NCBI RefSeq assembly: GCF_951230165.1
Contig: NZ_CATNVB010000031.1
Span: 1 to 32,234, forward strand
Direction of reading: 5' to 3'
Length of the DNA: 32,234 nucleotides
DNA from: Lentilactobacillus sp. Marseille-Q4993
Lineage (GTDB): Bacteria; Bacillota; Bacilli; Lactobacillales; Lactobacillaceae
Every line of letters begins with the position of its first letter. The first letter of the stretch is position 1. Below are positions 1 to 7,769 of this stretch, piece by piece. A model generated the notes under the pieces. It saw only the letters and a program-made list of their open reading frames with translations, was not told the DNA's origin and ran no database searches. The position numbers and the translations under genes were made by a program.

Positions 1-49
1 ATTGGCTTTGATGATGGCTATTTTATTTCCTTGCTTAGCGGTAAAAGAA

Positions 50-97
50 AAACTGGACCATATTTTCCGAAGAATCATGGAAAATATGGTCCAGTTT
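50..97. terminator. Perfect 19-bp hairpin terminator
   Basis: A 19-bp perfect stem (50-68 with 79-97) closes a 10-base loop, flanked by A-rich sequence on the left and T-rich sequence on the right, so it can act in both directions. It would end the minus-strand aldo/keto reductase and any gene entering from the left. Positions 1-49 show no gene I can identify. Confidence 0.8.
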
Positions 98-136
98 ATT
101 TATCGGCGTGACTTATGTCCCAGCCTCTTCTTTTGA

Positions 137-982
137 TTACAGAATATCTAATGGCTGTTTTGATTCAGGAGCAGGATACTCACTGTCAATCATAAACAGT
201 TCCTCTTTTGAGAGTGTGATGTTAGCTGCTTCAACATTAGCAACGACGTGTTCCGGATTGGCGCTTTGGGGAATTGCAAGGGTTGAGCCGTTGCGAATAA
301 CCCAGGCCAGTAATATTTGATATGGCGTTGCATTATGATTATCAGCGATCGCCTTAATTACCTTGTTAGTAGTTAAATTAGCCCCAAACCGATCTCCTTG
401 TGCAATTGGGGAGTAGGCAATTAATGGAATGTCTCGTTTGACTAACCAAGGGATCATGTCAAAATCAAGGCCGCGACTTCCCAGATTATATAAGTCTTCG
501 TTGGCTGCCACGTTGTTTCCGTTAGGTAGTCCGAGCAGTTCAACCATGTCGACAACGTCAAAATTGGATACGCCCCAACGCTTTATTTTGCCGGATTGTT
601 GGAGTTCCTGCAGAGTCGCTACCGTTTCTGAAAGTGGAACTGATCCCCGCCAATGGTACAGGTAAAGATCGACGTAGTCAGTTTTGAGCCGTTTAAGACT
701 GGTGTCTAGGCTCTTTTCCATTCGTTTCTTGGAAGCATTTTGGGGCAAGACTTTATCAATCAAAAAGAGTTTTTCACGGTCTAATCCATCAATTGCCTGG
801 CCAACTAAGTCTTCTGACAAACCGTTGCCATACATTTCGGCGGTATCAATCACGGTCGCGCCGGCGTCAATTCCAGCCCGAATGGCTTTGATTTCCGTTT
901 GGCGATTACTAGGTTCGCCCATGTGCCAAGTACCAAGTCCAATTGCGGGTACAGTGTGATCAGCAATTTTCATTGTCTTCAT
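137..982 (-). CDS. Aldo/keto reductase
   Basis: A 281-residue cytosolic NAD(P)H-dependent carbonyl reductase of the aldo/keto reductase superfamily; the physiological substrate is unknown. The N-terminal GLGTWHMG strand, the IDTAEMYG motif with catalytic Asp and Tyr, the Lys of IDKVLP and the His of YLYHWRG make up the usual tetrad. GVSNF and the late IPQSANPEHVVAN segment match the cofactor-binding part of a TIM barrel. Length is normal. I chose the ATG at 982 because GGAGGG lies just upstream; the in-frame TTG at 997 would overlap that ribosome site. It stands alone, followed by a strong terminator, with YdbT in the same direction upstream. Confidence 0.9.
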   Translation of the reverse strand: MKTMKIADHTVPAIGLGTWHMGEPSNRQTEIKAIRAGIDAGATVIDTAEMYGNGLSEDLVGQAIDGLDREKLFLIDKVLPQNASKKRMEKSLDTSLKRLKTDYVDLYLYHWRGSVPLSETVATLQELQQSGKIKRWGVSNFDVVDMVELLGLPNGNNVAANEDLYNLGSRGLDFDMIPWLVKRDIPLIAYSPIAQGDRFGANLTTNKVIKAIADNHNATPYQILLAWVIRNGSTLAIPQSANPEHVVANVEAANITLSKEELFMIDSEYPAPESKQPLDIL

Positions 983-1006
983 GAAAAATCCCTCCAATTT
1001 TGTTTC

Positions 1007-2512
1007 TTATGACTTAATTCTACTACTTTTATAGGTGCTCAAAAACGAGAATAGTCTGTCAGCTTCTGTCTTTGGATAGTACCGAAGCTCAATTTCCTTG
1101 TTGCCATTGCCAGACCGAACGTTAACGGTGAAGTGAGCTAATTGCGTCTTTGTCATCCAGATTGATTGGCGTAGCTCAAACGACTGAATGTTCTTAAGTT
1201 CGGTAATGTAGATTGAGCGGTTGAACAGATGGCCGTCAGAAACAACTAACTGCCCGTTAGCGGTACTAAAGCCACTATTTTTTGCGGAGTAGAGGCCAAG
1301 AAAGAATGCGATTGGCAGTAAAATCAAACTGATCGTTCCCCACCACTTTAAAAAGTAGATGCATGGAATGATGATAATCAACATTAATAACACTGAATTT
1401 CTGATTAAGTACCAATAGCTCCTTGTTGGTAGCCTTGTTAAGGTAGGTAAAGTTTCTGGCATCCAGCTGATAAATTTATGCATCATTCCAGCAGCCTGAT
1501 CACTAGCGATTACGGGTAAAACAGTGAGGGTGGCATCGTTATCTTCCTTACCAATTTTGGAAGCTGTTAGCACTCGTAATGTTGCTAGTTTGAAAAACTG
1601 ACGCAATATATTCTGGCTGATTTGAACTGACTGGACCCGGTTGTTTTTGATGGTAAATGTTTTTCGAGATAGGAGACCTTGTTCGGTATGAAGCTGATTC
1701 TCGTTTTCTGTGATGGTGAATTTATAGTATTTGAGAATCAGACCAACGTACGAAATCAAGAAACAGATAATTAGGAAAAATACAACCGTTCCGATGATCA
1801 GCAGAACTGATAGGTGGGCGAGTTCCGCAAATGCACTATCAATATATTTATGGGGAATCGTATCGTAAACTCGATTGTAAATTGCTCCGACCACGGCGAT
1901 AATTGGCAATATTCCGAGTGAGGTTGCCGCAAATAGATTGAGGTCGTGGTTGGAAATAGTATAAACATCCTTTGGTTCAGTTTGAATCTCTGGTTCTGGT
2001 TGAACATCGTCTGAACCATTGGTCATCCGGTTGAGGTGGCGGGCTTGAACTCGGTACTTCTCAATTTCCTCTTTGACGGATTCAGGGACGACCGGCAAAA
2101 TGCCTTCTGGTTTGGAATCGTCATGCCCAGCGGTTTCGATTTTTACTTGTTCTAAGTGAAACGGGGTTAGAAAGAACCACTGATCCTGGGATATTGTCTG
2201 AATGCGACCATATGGAATATGAATATGCTTTTTGATGAATATCCCCTTGTTGATTGTTATCATTTCAGGGGAAATCTCATAAGTGAAGAAAAGGTATCGT
2301 AAAATGGCAAAGAAGACGACCAGGAAGGCTAAGGAACTAGCTAAGATAATCATTACGAGCGTCCCGTCGATGCTTGTGAGTTTGTCGATTTGGCTCCCTA
2401 AACCAATTAAACTGACGACAATGAACCAGAGCCAATCTACTATGTTCCTAAATAGAAAGAAGAGGAGAGCAAACGGGTGAAGCCGGTGCTTTTTGCTTTG
2501 ATTAGACGTCAT
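1007..2512 (-). CDS. ydbT: YdbT-like bacterial PH-domain membrane protein
   Basis: A 501-residue membrane protein of the YdbT type, with bacterial PH (bPH2, formerly DUF304) domains between hydrophobic hairpins. Paired hydrophobic stretches occur near the N-terminus (ALLFFLFRNIVDWLWFIVV), around residues 190-260 and around 365-405. After each pair comes a PH-like beta segment, for example the one holding IHIPYGRIQTI, the one with TIKNNRVQSVQIS and a final one with ITELKNIQSFELRQS. The family is found in Bacillus next to YdbS; work there links it to protection against peptide antibiotics, but its role in lactobacilli is not known to me. Start is the ATG at 2512, 9 bases after GGAGG. It overlaps the end of the ydbS-like gene by 11 bases, so translation is probably coupled. 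Confidence 0.85.
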   Translation of the reverse strand: MTSNQSKKHRLHPFALLFFLFRNIVDWLWFIVVSLIGLGSQIDKLTSIDGTLVMIILASSLAFLVVFFAILRYLFFTYEISPEMITINKGIFIKKHIHIPYGRIQTISQDQWFFLTPFHLEQVKIETAGHDDSKPEGILPVVPESVKEEIEKYRVQARHLNRMTNGSDDVQPEPEIQTEPKDVYTISNHDLNLFAATSLGILPIIAVVGAIYNRVYDTIPHKYIDSAFAELAHLSVLLIIGTVVFFLIICFLISYVGLILKYYKFTITENENQLHTEQGLLSRKTFTIKNNRVQSVQISQNILRQFFKLATLRVLTASKIGKEDNDATLTVLPVIASDQAAGMMHKFISWMPETLPTLTRLPTRSYWYLIRNSVLLMLIIIIPCIYFLKWWGTISLILLPIAFFLGLYSAKNSGFSTANGQLVVSDGHLFNRSIYITELKNIQSFELRQSIWMTKTQLAHFTVNVRSGNGNKEIELRYYPKTEADRLFSFLSTYKSSRIKS

Positions 2513-2981
2513 TTTCAACCGCCTCCAGTGCCAGTTTCATAATTTGTTTCCTAAGGACTTCTGCTGTTTCAGGTTCGAGCCCATCTATCGTGTGGGATGT
2601 TGAAGCGGAGGTCATGGTAACCTTTGAAAGGTTCTGAGACTGGAGAACGGGTCCCTGCTCAATTGTCACGTCTTGAATCCGCGCGATTGGAATGGAAATC
2701 AACTTTCTAAAGATGAACCCCTTTTGAACTAAAACGGAGTCGTCAGTTAAGGTGTATTCAAAAAAACGATAGCGGTAATCAACTAAGACCATGTCGATGA
2801 TAAAAAAGGCAATTCCGATAACTAAAATTACGTTTCCAATAGTTGAAAGCAGTTGCCATTCGAAGATATGGCTTGCAATGAGGGCAGCGATAAAAGCGGC
2901 CACAAAGCAGGCTAGACTGATGCAGGCATTGATACGCCAGACGTTTTTGATTTTGGTGGGAAGATGCTCGGTTGTATTCAT
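2502..2981 (-). CDS. ydbS: YdbS-like bacterial PH-domain membrane protein
   Basis: A 159-residue partner of the downstream YdbT-like protein. Two hydrophobic helices (about residues 20-40 and 50-68) precede one bacterial PH domain, recognisable by FEYTLTDDSVLVQKGF, ISIPIARIQDVTIEQGP and the TMTSAS strand. This is the same order seen in Bacillus YdbS. Start is the ATG at 2981, preceded by GAGGAG at 7 bases; the in-frame TTG at 2996 would fall upstream of that site. The 11-base overlap with the next gene indicates a two-gene operon making a membrane complex (inference from family pairing). Confidence 0.85.
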   Translation of the reverse strand: MNTTEHLPTKIKNVWRINACISLACFVAAFIAALIASHIFEWQLLSTIGNVILVIGIAFFIIDMVLVDYRYRFFEYTLTDDSVLVQKGFIFRKLISIPIARIQDVTIEQGPVLQSQNLSKVTMTSASTSHTIDGLEPETAEVLRKQIMKLALEAVENDV

Positions 2982-3175
2982 AGATTTTCTCCTCAAATTC
3001 TAATTAAGTTATACTCAAAGAATATTGCAATTGAGCGTAAGATACAAGTAAATTGGGTGATTGTAAACTAAGATTGACAGATTATTCTAGAGTTTGTTTG
3101 TGCATTTTTAAAACTGATTAGTTATACTGAAGTTGTAAATAGATAACTTAAGAATTAACTAAGGAGGTAATTGTC

Positions 3176-3424
3176 ATGGGTTTAATTTGGACACTTATAA
3201 TCGGAGCAATTATTGGAGCATGTGCTGGCTGGATCACTAAGCGCCCATCAGGTTGGATCGCTAATATCGTAGCTGGATTAATTGGTTCCTGGCTTGGCGA
3301 AAACTTGCTAGGCTCATGGGGACCTCATTTAGCCGGAATGGCTCTGATTCCATCGATAATCGGGGCTTGTGTACTGGTATTAATTGTTAGCGCAGTATTT
3401 GGAATGAGAAGAAAAGAAGCTTAG
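3176..3424 (+). CDS. GlsB/YeaQ/YmgE-family small membrane protein
   Basis: An 82-residue hydrophobic protein with three membrane segments and the family pattern of Gly-rich helices (IIGAIIGACAGWITKR, NIVAGLIGSWLGENLLG, IIGACVLVLIVSAVFG). This family, also called transglycosylase-associated proteins, is induced by envelope or general stress in several bacteria; the molecular function is unknown. A very strong ribosome site (AAGGAGGT) sits 7 bases before the ATG. A -10-like TATACT lies at 3123-3128 but I see no good -35. The gene is monocistronic, closed by its own hairpin terminator. Confidence 0.9.
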   Translation: MGLIWTLIIGAIIGACAGWITKRPSGWIANIVAGLIGSWLGENLLGSWGPHLAGMALIPSIIGACVLVLIVSAVFGMRRKEA

Positions 3425-3458
3425 AATATTGACCCTTTGTAGGTCGTTGAATAATATC

Positions 3459-3509
3459 GGAATAACGGTCTTTACAAGTGAATTTGCTTGTGAGGACCGT
3501 TATTTTTGC
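3459..3509 (+). terminator. Terminator after GlsB-like gene
   Basis: AATAACGGTC (3461-3470) pairs with GACCGTTATT (3495-3504), with an inner CAAG/CTTG pairing, followed by a T-run. It ends transcription of the small stress-type membrane protein. Confidence 0.8.
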
Positions 3510-3546
3510 GGATAGGTGATTGCAAAGGTGAACATGTTAACTAGCC

Positions 3547-3576
3547 TTTACATCATCACCTCAAAAACGGTATAAT
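3547..3576 (+). promoter_or_regulatory. Promoter of the MFS gene
   Basis: TTTACA (3547-3552) and a perfect TATAAT (3571-3576) are separated by 18 bases, 35 bases before the MFS start. An 8-bp palindrome AACATGTT (3531-3538) just upstream could be a regulator site. Confidence 0.6.
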
Positions 3577-3610
3577 AACTCTTATTTGAATTTTTAGGTG
3601 AGGAATTATT

Positions 3611-4852
3611 ATGTCGAAAACGGTAAGAAACGCAATTATAGTATTAATATTTGGTAATTTTCTCGTTTGTATCGGGATGAGTCTTATTTTTCCGGTGATG
3701 CCGTTTATTAAAAACGAGCTTCATCTTTCGGCGACCGATATGGGAATTATGAACTCACTTTATGCGATTGCCCAACTGGTTGCGTCACCAATTGTTGGTA
3801 AGCTATCTGATCGAATCGGGCGAAAAAAGATTTTGGTTTGGGGACTAGTTCTCTATAGTTTTTCGGAAGTTCTGTTTGCCGCAACTAATTACCTTTGGAT
3901 GTTTGATATTTCCCGACTGATCGGTGGTTTGTCAACTGCGATGGTAGTGCCAACCACTAACGCTCTTGCGGCTGACATCACCACCCCAAAGCAACGAGCT
4001 AGGGTAATTGGATTACTGTCAGCGGCCTTTTCAGGTGGCCTGATCTTAGGACCCGGAATTGGTGGCATCCTTGCTAAGGTGGATTATAAAACTCCGTTCT
4101 GGTTTGCAGCAGTGTTAGGGGCGATGTCGATGATTTCCCTGATTGCGATGCTCCCAAATGATGAGAAAATCAAAAAGATGATGATTGAAATCAATGGCTC
4201 AACGCGGGCGATGGACAACATGCCAAAGCTTTCAAAGCAGGCGGCAAGAAAAGCAACTTGGGATGAAACCAAGCAGGTATTGTTTGGACCGATGGGGCTA
4301 CTGTTCCTAATGATTCTGGTGTCTTCGTTCGGATTAGTTGGTTTTGAAAGTATTTATAGTCTGTACGTTAATGAAGTTCACCACTTTACCTTGGAAAACA
4401 TCGCATTGGTTTTGACTCTAAACGGAGTAATCTCACTGTTCTTCCAAGTTGTGCTGTTTGACCGAATGGTGGTCTGGTTGACGGAGAAACGATTAATTCG
4501 CTACTGTTTCTTCCTATCTTTTGCTGGCACGATTTGGATTATTCTAGCTCATACTAAAATTGAGGTTATTGTGGCGACACTAATTGTCTTTACAATGTAT
4601 GATCTATTGAGGCCAGCAATTACAACTCTCCTCACTAAGGCAAGTACTAGCAATCAAGGTTTCGTTAATGGAATCAACATGTCCCTAACTAGTGTTGGTA
4701 ATATCATTGGCCCAATCGTGTCAGGGGCTTTACTTGATTGGAACTATCATTTCCCATACATGGTGGTAACGGTGTTCCTATTTGCTTCGTATATTCTGAC
4801 ATATAGAATTAAGGATAATTATTCGCAAATGAAAGTTAGCTCCCAACAGTGA
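3611..4852 (+). CDS. MFS drug/solute exporter
   Basis: A 413-residue major facilitator with about 12 hydrophobic segments, close in layout to the Bmr/NorA-type drug:H+ antiporters. The first loop carries motif A (GKLSDRIGRKK, with Asp and Arg conserved). The fifth segment carries the antiporter motif C pattern (SAAFSGGLILGPGIGG), which favours export over import. A longer cytoplasmic loop (about residues 185-225) separates the two six-helix halves. Substrate cannot be told from sequence. The gene has its own promoter and shares a bidirectional terminator with the convergent corrinoid operon. Confidence 0.85.
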   Translation: MSKTVRNAIIVLIFGNFLVCIGMSLIFPVMPFIKNELHLSATDMGIMNSLYAIAQLVASPIVGKLSDRIGRKKILVWGLVLYSFSEVLFAATNYLWMFDISRLIGGLSTAMVVPTTNALAADITTPKQRARVIGLLSAAFSGGLILGPGIGGILAKVDYKTPFWFAAVLGAMSMISLIAMLPNDEKIKKMMIEINGSTRAMDNMPKLSKQAARKATWDETKQVLFGPMGLLFLMILVSSFGLVGFESIYSLYVNEVHHFTLENIALVLTLNGVISLFFQVVLFDRMVVWLTEKRLIRYCFFLSFAGTIWIILAHTKIEVIVATLIVFTMYDLLRPAITTLLTKASTSNQGFVNGINMSLTSVGNIIGPIVSGALLDWNYHFPYMVVTVFLFASYILTYRIKDNYSQMKVSSQQ

Positions 4853-4880
4853 TAAGGTTAGAAAAAACTAAAGGCATAAC

Positions 4881-4932
4881 AAAAAATGCAACGATAAATT
4901 TCAATGAAATGAAATTATCGCTGCATTTTTTT
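4881..4932. terminator. Bidirectional terminator, MFS gene and corrinoid operon
   Basis: Left arm AAAAAATGCA plus ACGATAAATTTC pairs with GAAATTATCG plus CTGCATTTTTTT (one bulged A and one mismatch). A-run and T-run on opposite sides let it serve the MFS gene on the plus strand and the pduO-like gene on the minus strand. Confidence 0.8.
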
Positions 4933-4967
4933 GTCTAGAGAATTAATATCTGTAGTCGATCATCAAG

Positions 4968-5543
4968 CTATCTAAATACTGGGTTCCCATTTCGATACAA
5001 GACATCGTCTGTCTTTTTTAAAACGTTAGCATATCTTGCAACGGCAAAGAAATAATCGGAAAGTCGGTTAATGAAAATTTCGGTTTGGGGATTAATTTCT
5101 TCTGCGTGTTGAAGGGCAATCATTTTTCGTTCAGCCCTCCGGGTAGTTGTCCGAGCAACGTGAAATGCTGATGCTTCAGGACTACCACCTGGGAGAATAA
5201 AGCGGTCAATCTTTGGCGCAGCGGCTGTGTACTTATCAATTTTTTCTTCCAGCCACTTAGTTGCCTTGGTCGCAATTTCATCTGTAAAGATAAAATCATG
5301 CTTTTTATCATCAATAGGGGTTGCTAAATCGCGGCCCACATCGAAAAGCAATTGTTGAATTTCCTGTAGTTCTTCGTGAAGTTCCTTGGTATCGGAACTA
5401 AGAATTGAGTCAGTATAACCAACCCATGAGTTAAGCTCATCAACGGTTCCATATGCATCAACGCGCAAATCGTCTTTACCAACGATTTTGTGGCCAATGA
5501 GTTGAGTGCGGCCTTTATCACCGGCACGGGTGTAAATTTTCAA
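4968..5543 (-). CDS. pduO: PduO-type ATP:cob(I)alamin adenosyltransferase
   Basis: A 191-residue enzyme that transfers the adenosyl group of ATP to cob(I)alamin, making the coenzyme adenosylcobalamin. It follows the L. reuteri PduO sequence (as I recall it) almost end to end. Visible landmarks are the ATP-binding TRAGDKGRT (residues 5-13), VDELNSWVGY with Asp35, FILPGG with Phe115 at the place of the corrin-displacing Phe112, ARTTTRRAER with Arg131 as the expected salt-bridge partner of Asp35, and INRLSDYFFAVAR. The start is TTG at 5543, supported by AAGGAGG 7 bases upstream; no in-frame ATG fits. It is the last gene of a three-gene operon, 28 bases after the DUF4430 gene, and not in a pdu cluster. 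Likely coenzyme users elsewhere in the cell would be a class II ribonucleotide reductase or diol dehydratase (inference). Confidence 0.93.
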   Translation of the reverse strand: MKIYTRAGDKGRTQLIGHKIVGKDDLRVDAYGTVDELNSWVGYTDSILSSDTKELHEELQEIQQLLFDVGRDLATPIDDKKHDFIFTDEIATKATKWLEEKIDKYTAAAPKIDRFILPGGSPEASAFHVARTTTRRAERKMIALQHAEEINPQTEIFINRLSDYFFAVARYANVLKKTDDVLYRNGNPVFR

Positions 5544-5571
5544 GGTAGTTCCTCCTTATCGCATTAAATAA

Positions 5572-6363
5572 TTAGTAACCATCAACCGCGAAGTACCATT
5601 TAACGTGGTCGCCTGCATGAAGCTTAGTTAAGTTAGCGGCATGATCAATATACTTGCCGTTTACGCGGAATTTCCAGCCACTACCGGTCTTGATGTCGTT
5701 TTCTCCTAAACCATTGATGGCTTTTACGTACACTGAAATTCCTGGTTGGTAACTAACAGGTAATTTGGTTTTTTGTAAAGCTTCGAAAGCGTTTGAACCC
5801 TTATTCATTTTTATTGACTTGTCGAAGAAAGTCTTTTTGTAGCCAATAACACTAACTTTAACCGTTATTTTAGCCTTGGCTTTGGTAGCGGCTTTTTTCT
5901 GACTAGCTTTATGGTGAGTCGGAGTTTTAGCAGCTTGAGACTGCCTTTTAGCTCTGGACTTATGAGCTTGAGGTTTACTGCTAGTTGGTTTTTGTTCAGA
6001 ACGAGCCTTTTGCCGGCTAGTCTTTCCGTTTTTAGTGTTAGTTGAGCTAGCTGTCTGCTGTGTAGAATGGTTAGCCTTTTTTGCTTTGCTAGTCTCTCGA
6101 CGTTGCTTTTTAGGGCTGATCTTCGCTGTTTTCGACTTTGGCTGACTTTTCTTTGATTGCCTTTTTGAATTTTTACTTTTGTGGGAATCCTTAGATTTTG
6201 TCGGGGTAGCTGAATTACTACTTTGGCTGGAACTGGACTTCTTTGAGCTACTATTTTGTTCAGTTTTTGGCTCAGAATTGTTCGAAGAAACCTGATGGTA
6301 TATTCCGAATCCCATTCCGATGATTAGTAAAAGGGCAATAACTAGCCCGACTTTTTTCTTCAT
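5572..6363 (-). CDS. Membrane-anchored DUF4430 (transcobalamin C-domain-like) protein
   Basis: A 263-residue protein with an N-terminal signal anchor (residues 5-24), a long Ser/Lys/Gln/Thr-rich basic spacer (about 30-165) and a C-terminal domain (about 168-263) of the DUF4430 type. That family is related to the C-terminal beta domain of transcobalamin and intrinsic factor. Typical features are the FFDKSIKMNKGSNAFEAL segment, then VYVKAINGLGENDI, GSGWKFRVNGKYI and the closing HVKWYFAVDGY. The spacer would let the domain cross the cell wall. The gene starts 23 bases after the helical-repeat protein gene and ends 28 bases before pduO. Cobalamin binding is inferred from family and context, not shown. 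DUF4430 domains also occur in bacterial surface proteins of unknown ligand. Confidence 0.8.
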   Translation of the reverse strand: MKKKVGLVIALLLIIGMGFGIYHQVSSNNSEPKTEQNSSSKKSSSSQSSNSATPTKSKDSHKSKNSKRQSKKSQPKSKTAKISPKKQRRETSKAKKANHSTQQTASSTNTKNGKTSRQKARSEQKPTSSKPQAHKSRAKRQSQAAKTPTHHKASQKKAATKAKAKITVKVSVIGYKKTFFDKSIKMNKGSNAFEALQKTKLPVSYQPGISVYVKAINGLGENDIKTGSGWKFRVNGKYIDHAANLTKLHAGDHVKWYFAVDGY

Positions 6364-6386
6364 CTAACGATACTTCCTACTATAGA

Positions 6387-7433
6387 TTATTTGAGATTAT
6401 AAACTGACTTTGATTTGAGAGCTTGCTTGTATGCTGCGACTGCAAGGTTAACTTGACCAACACCAAGAAGTTGTGAAGCAGCACCCTTGATTGAACCGGT
6501 CTTGTTTACATATGAGTACATAGCGGTTAATGGAGTCCGCTTTTGTTTGCTGTTAAGCTTTGCTTTGGCAACATACTTAGAAGTGGCTTTCTTGGTAGAA
6601 AGAGCAATGATTGATTCGGCAGTTGAGTTAGCGTTCAAGGTAGTCTTACCGTTGAAGACATAACCAAATGCACCATTAGTGGCAATTGACCCCTTGAGGA
6701 AACCAAGACCATTAGTCATACTCTTCTTAACGTGAGCAGTTGTGTATTTGCTACGAGCAAGGGCAATCATTGCCATACTTGTAGTATCTGAGTCAGTAGT
6801 GGCTACTTGGTTGTTGTATGACCAGCCACCGTTCTTTTGTTGGTCCTTAACGATTTGGTTAGTCAGACTTGCCTTAGTAAACTTAGCGTTCTTTGGGCGA
6901 CTGAAACTATTTGAAGATAGTGCAATCAAAGCTTGGCTGGCAACGTTAACCGTTTGCTTAGTCATATTCTGTTGATAAAGTCTAGAAACAAGGTTGGTAT
7001 TATACTTACCGTAAACTTTGTAGCTAGTTGGTTTAAAACCGACGGCACTAACAGCAACGATAGCATTAGCTAGATCAGCAGCTGTACTCTTCTTGTTGAT
7101 AACCAGGTTCTTTTGAACCAGATTCCGTTGAGTTGTAGTGAATTTGTAGCCATTACCCTTTAGACCAAGGAGAAAGTCAGAATAGCCTGAGGCTGCTCCA
7201 GTTGTTTTGTACATTGAACGACTAAAAATTGGGGTTTTCTTGGCTTGGCCAGAGAGACCAACTTTATTGGTAGTAAGCATTTTAGTTGCGTAGTTTGAAA
7301 GACGCTTGTTGTTAGTTGCAGCAACACTCTTTTTTGAGCTGGCAGCGTTAGTAGTTACTGGAGTGACCAATAAGGGTGCTGCTAATAAGAATGATGAACC
7401 AGCGACTAATAGTCGTTTGATTGATTTTTTCAT
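6387..7433 (-). CDS. Secreted helical-repeat (prenyltransferase/intrinsic-factor alpha-barrel-like) protein
   Basis: A 348-residue exported protein. A Sec signal peptide (basic KKSIKR, hydrophobic core, cleavage probably after TNA near residue 30) precedes alpha-helical repeats. Repeat units resemble the prenyltransferase/squalene-cyclase alpha/alpha barrel: KDQQKNGGWSYNN (a QxxxGGW-type turn) followed by a DTTSMAMIALA helix, and NGAFGYVFNGKTTLNANSTAESIIALS further on. The same fold forms the N-terminal domain of transcobalamin/intrinsic factor. There is no cyclase DxDD-type catalytic motif and no membrane anchor or sorting signal. It is the first gene of the operon with the DUF4430 protein and the corrinoid adenosyltransferase. 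I read it as the alpha half of a split corrinoid binder; the ligand is an inference. Confidence 0.75.
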   Translation of the reverse strand: MKKSIKRLLVAGSSFLLAAPLLVTPVTTNAASSKKSVAATNNKRLSNYATKMLTTNKVGLSGQAKKTPIFSRSMYKTTGAASGYSDFLLGLKGNGYKFTTTQRNLVQKNLVINKKSTAADLANAIVAVSAVGFKPTSYKVYGKYNTNLVSRLYQQNMTKQTVNVASQALIALSSNSFSRPKNAKFTKASLTNQIVKDQQKNGGWSYNNQVATTDSDTTSMAMIALARSKYTTAHVKKSMTNGLGFLKGSIATNGAFGYVFNGKTTLNANSTAESIIALSTKKATSKYVAKAKLNSKQKRTPLTAMYSYVNKTGSIKGAASQLLGVGQVNLAVAAYKQALKSKSVYNLK

Positions 7434-7769
7434 GATTGAATGACTTCCTTTTTCAAGTTTTTAATTGTCACTACTTAGTTGGCAATTACACTATAAATAT
7501 AACATGTAGCCGTATTACAAAAGAATCAATAAGTTGTAATATTTTTACTAGGTATAGCATTATTTTGACCGGGTTGACTGTTTTAGGGCATCTAGGCGAC
7601 TTAAAAATAACTAAAATATATTAAAAAACATTCCGAAATTTTAAACCATGCTGATTCCTAACACTCACTCACGTTCCCAGTAACTTGAACTTGAAAACCG
7701 TCCTAGTAATTAAACCTTATAACGAGCATGTTATTAATGGTAAAATGTTACTTGATAGGGGTGGATAAA
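7434..7769. promoter_or_regulatory. Divergent control region of the corrinoid operon
   Basis: This 336-base gap separates the minus-strand corrinoid operon from the plus-strand gene at 7770. AAGGAAG precedes the operon start. Further up is an 8-bp inverted repeat, TATTACAA (7513-7520) and TTGTAATA (7534-7541), with a 13-base spacer. On the minus strand its TTGTAA half could be a -35, with TTTATA 17 bases on. A second inverted pair, TAATTG/CAATTA, lies nearer the gene. I found no B12-box or other cobalamin-riboswitch landmark. No further gene is evident. Confidence 0.4.

Noticed and set aside
1-49. End of an upstream gene
   Set aside because: Open frames run through, but none has enough length or pattern to name or to fix a stop.
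7434-7769. Cobalamin riboswitch for the corrinoid operon
   Set aside because: No B12-box or related conserved elements on either strand.
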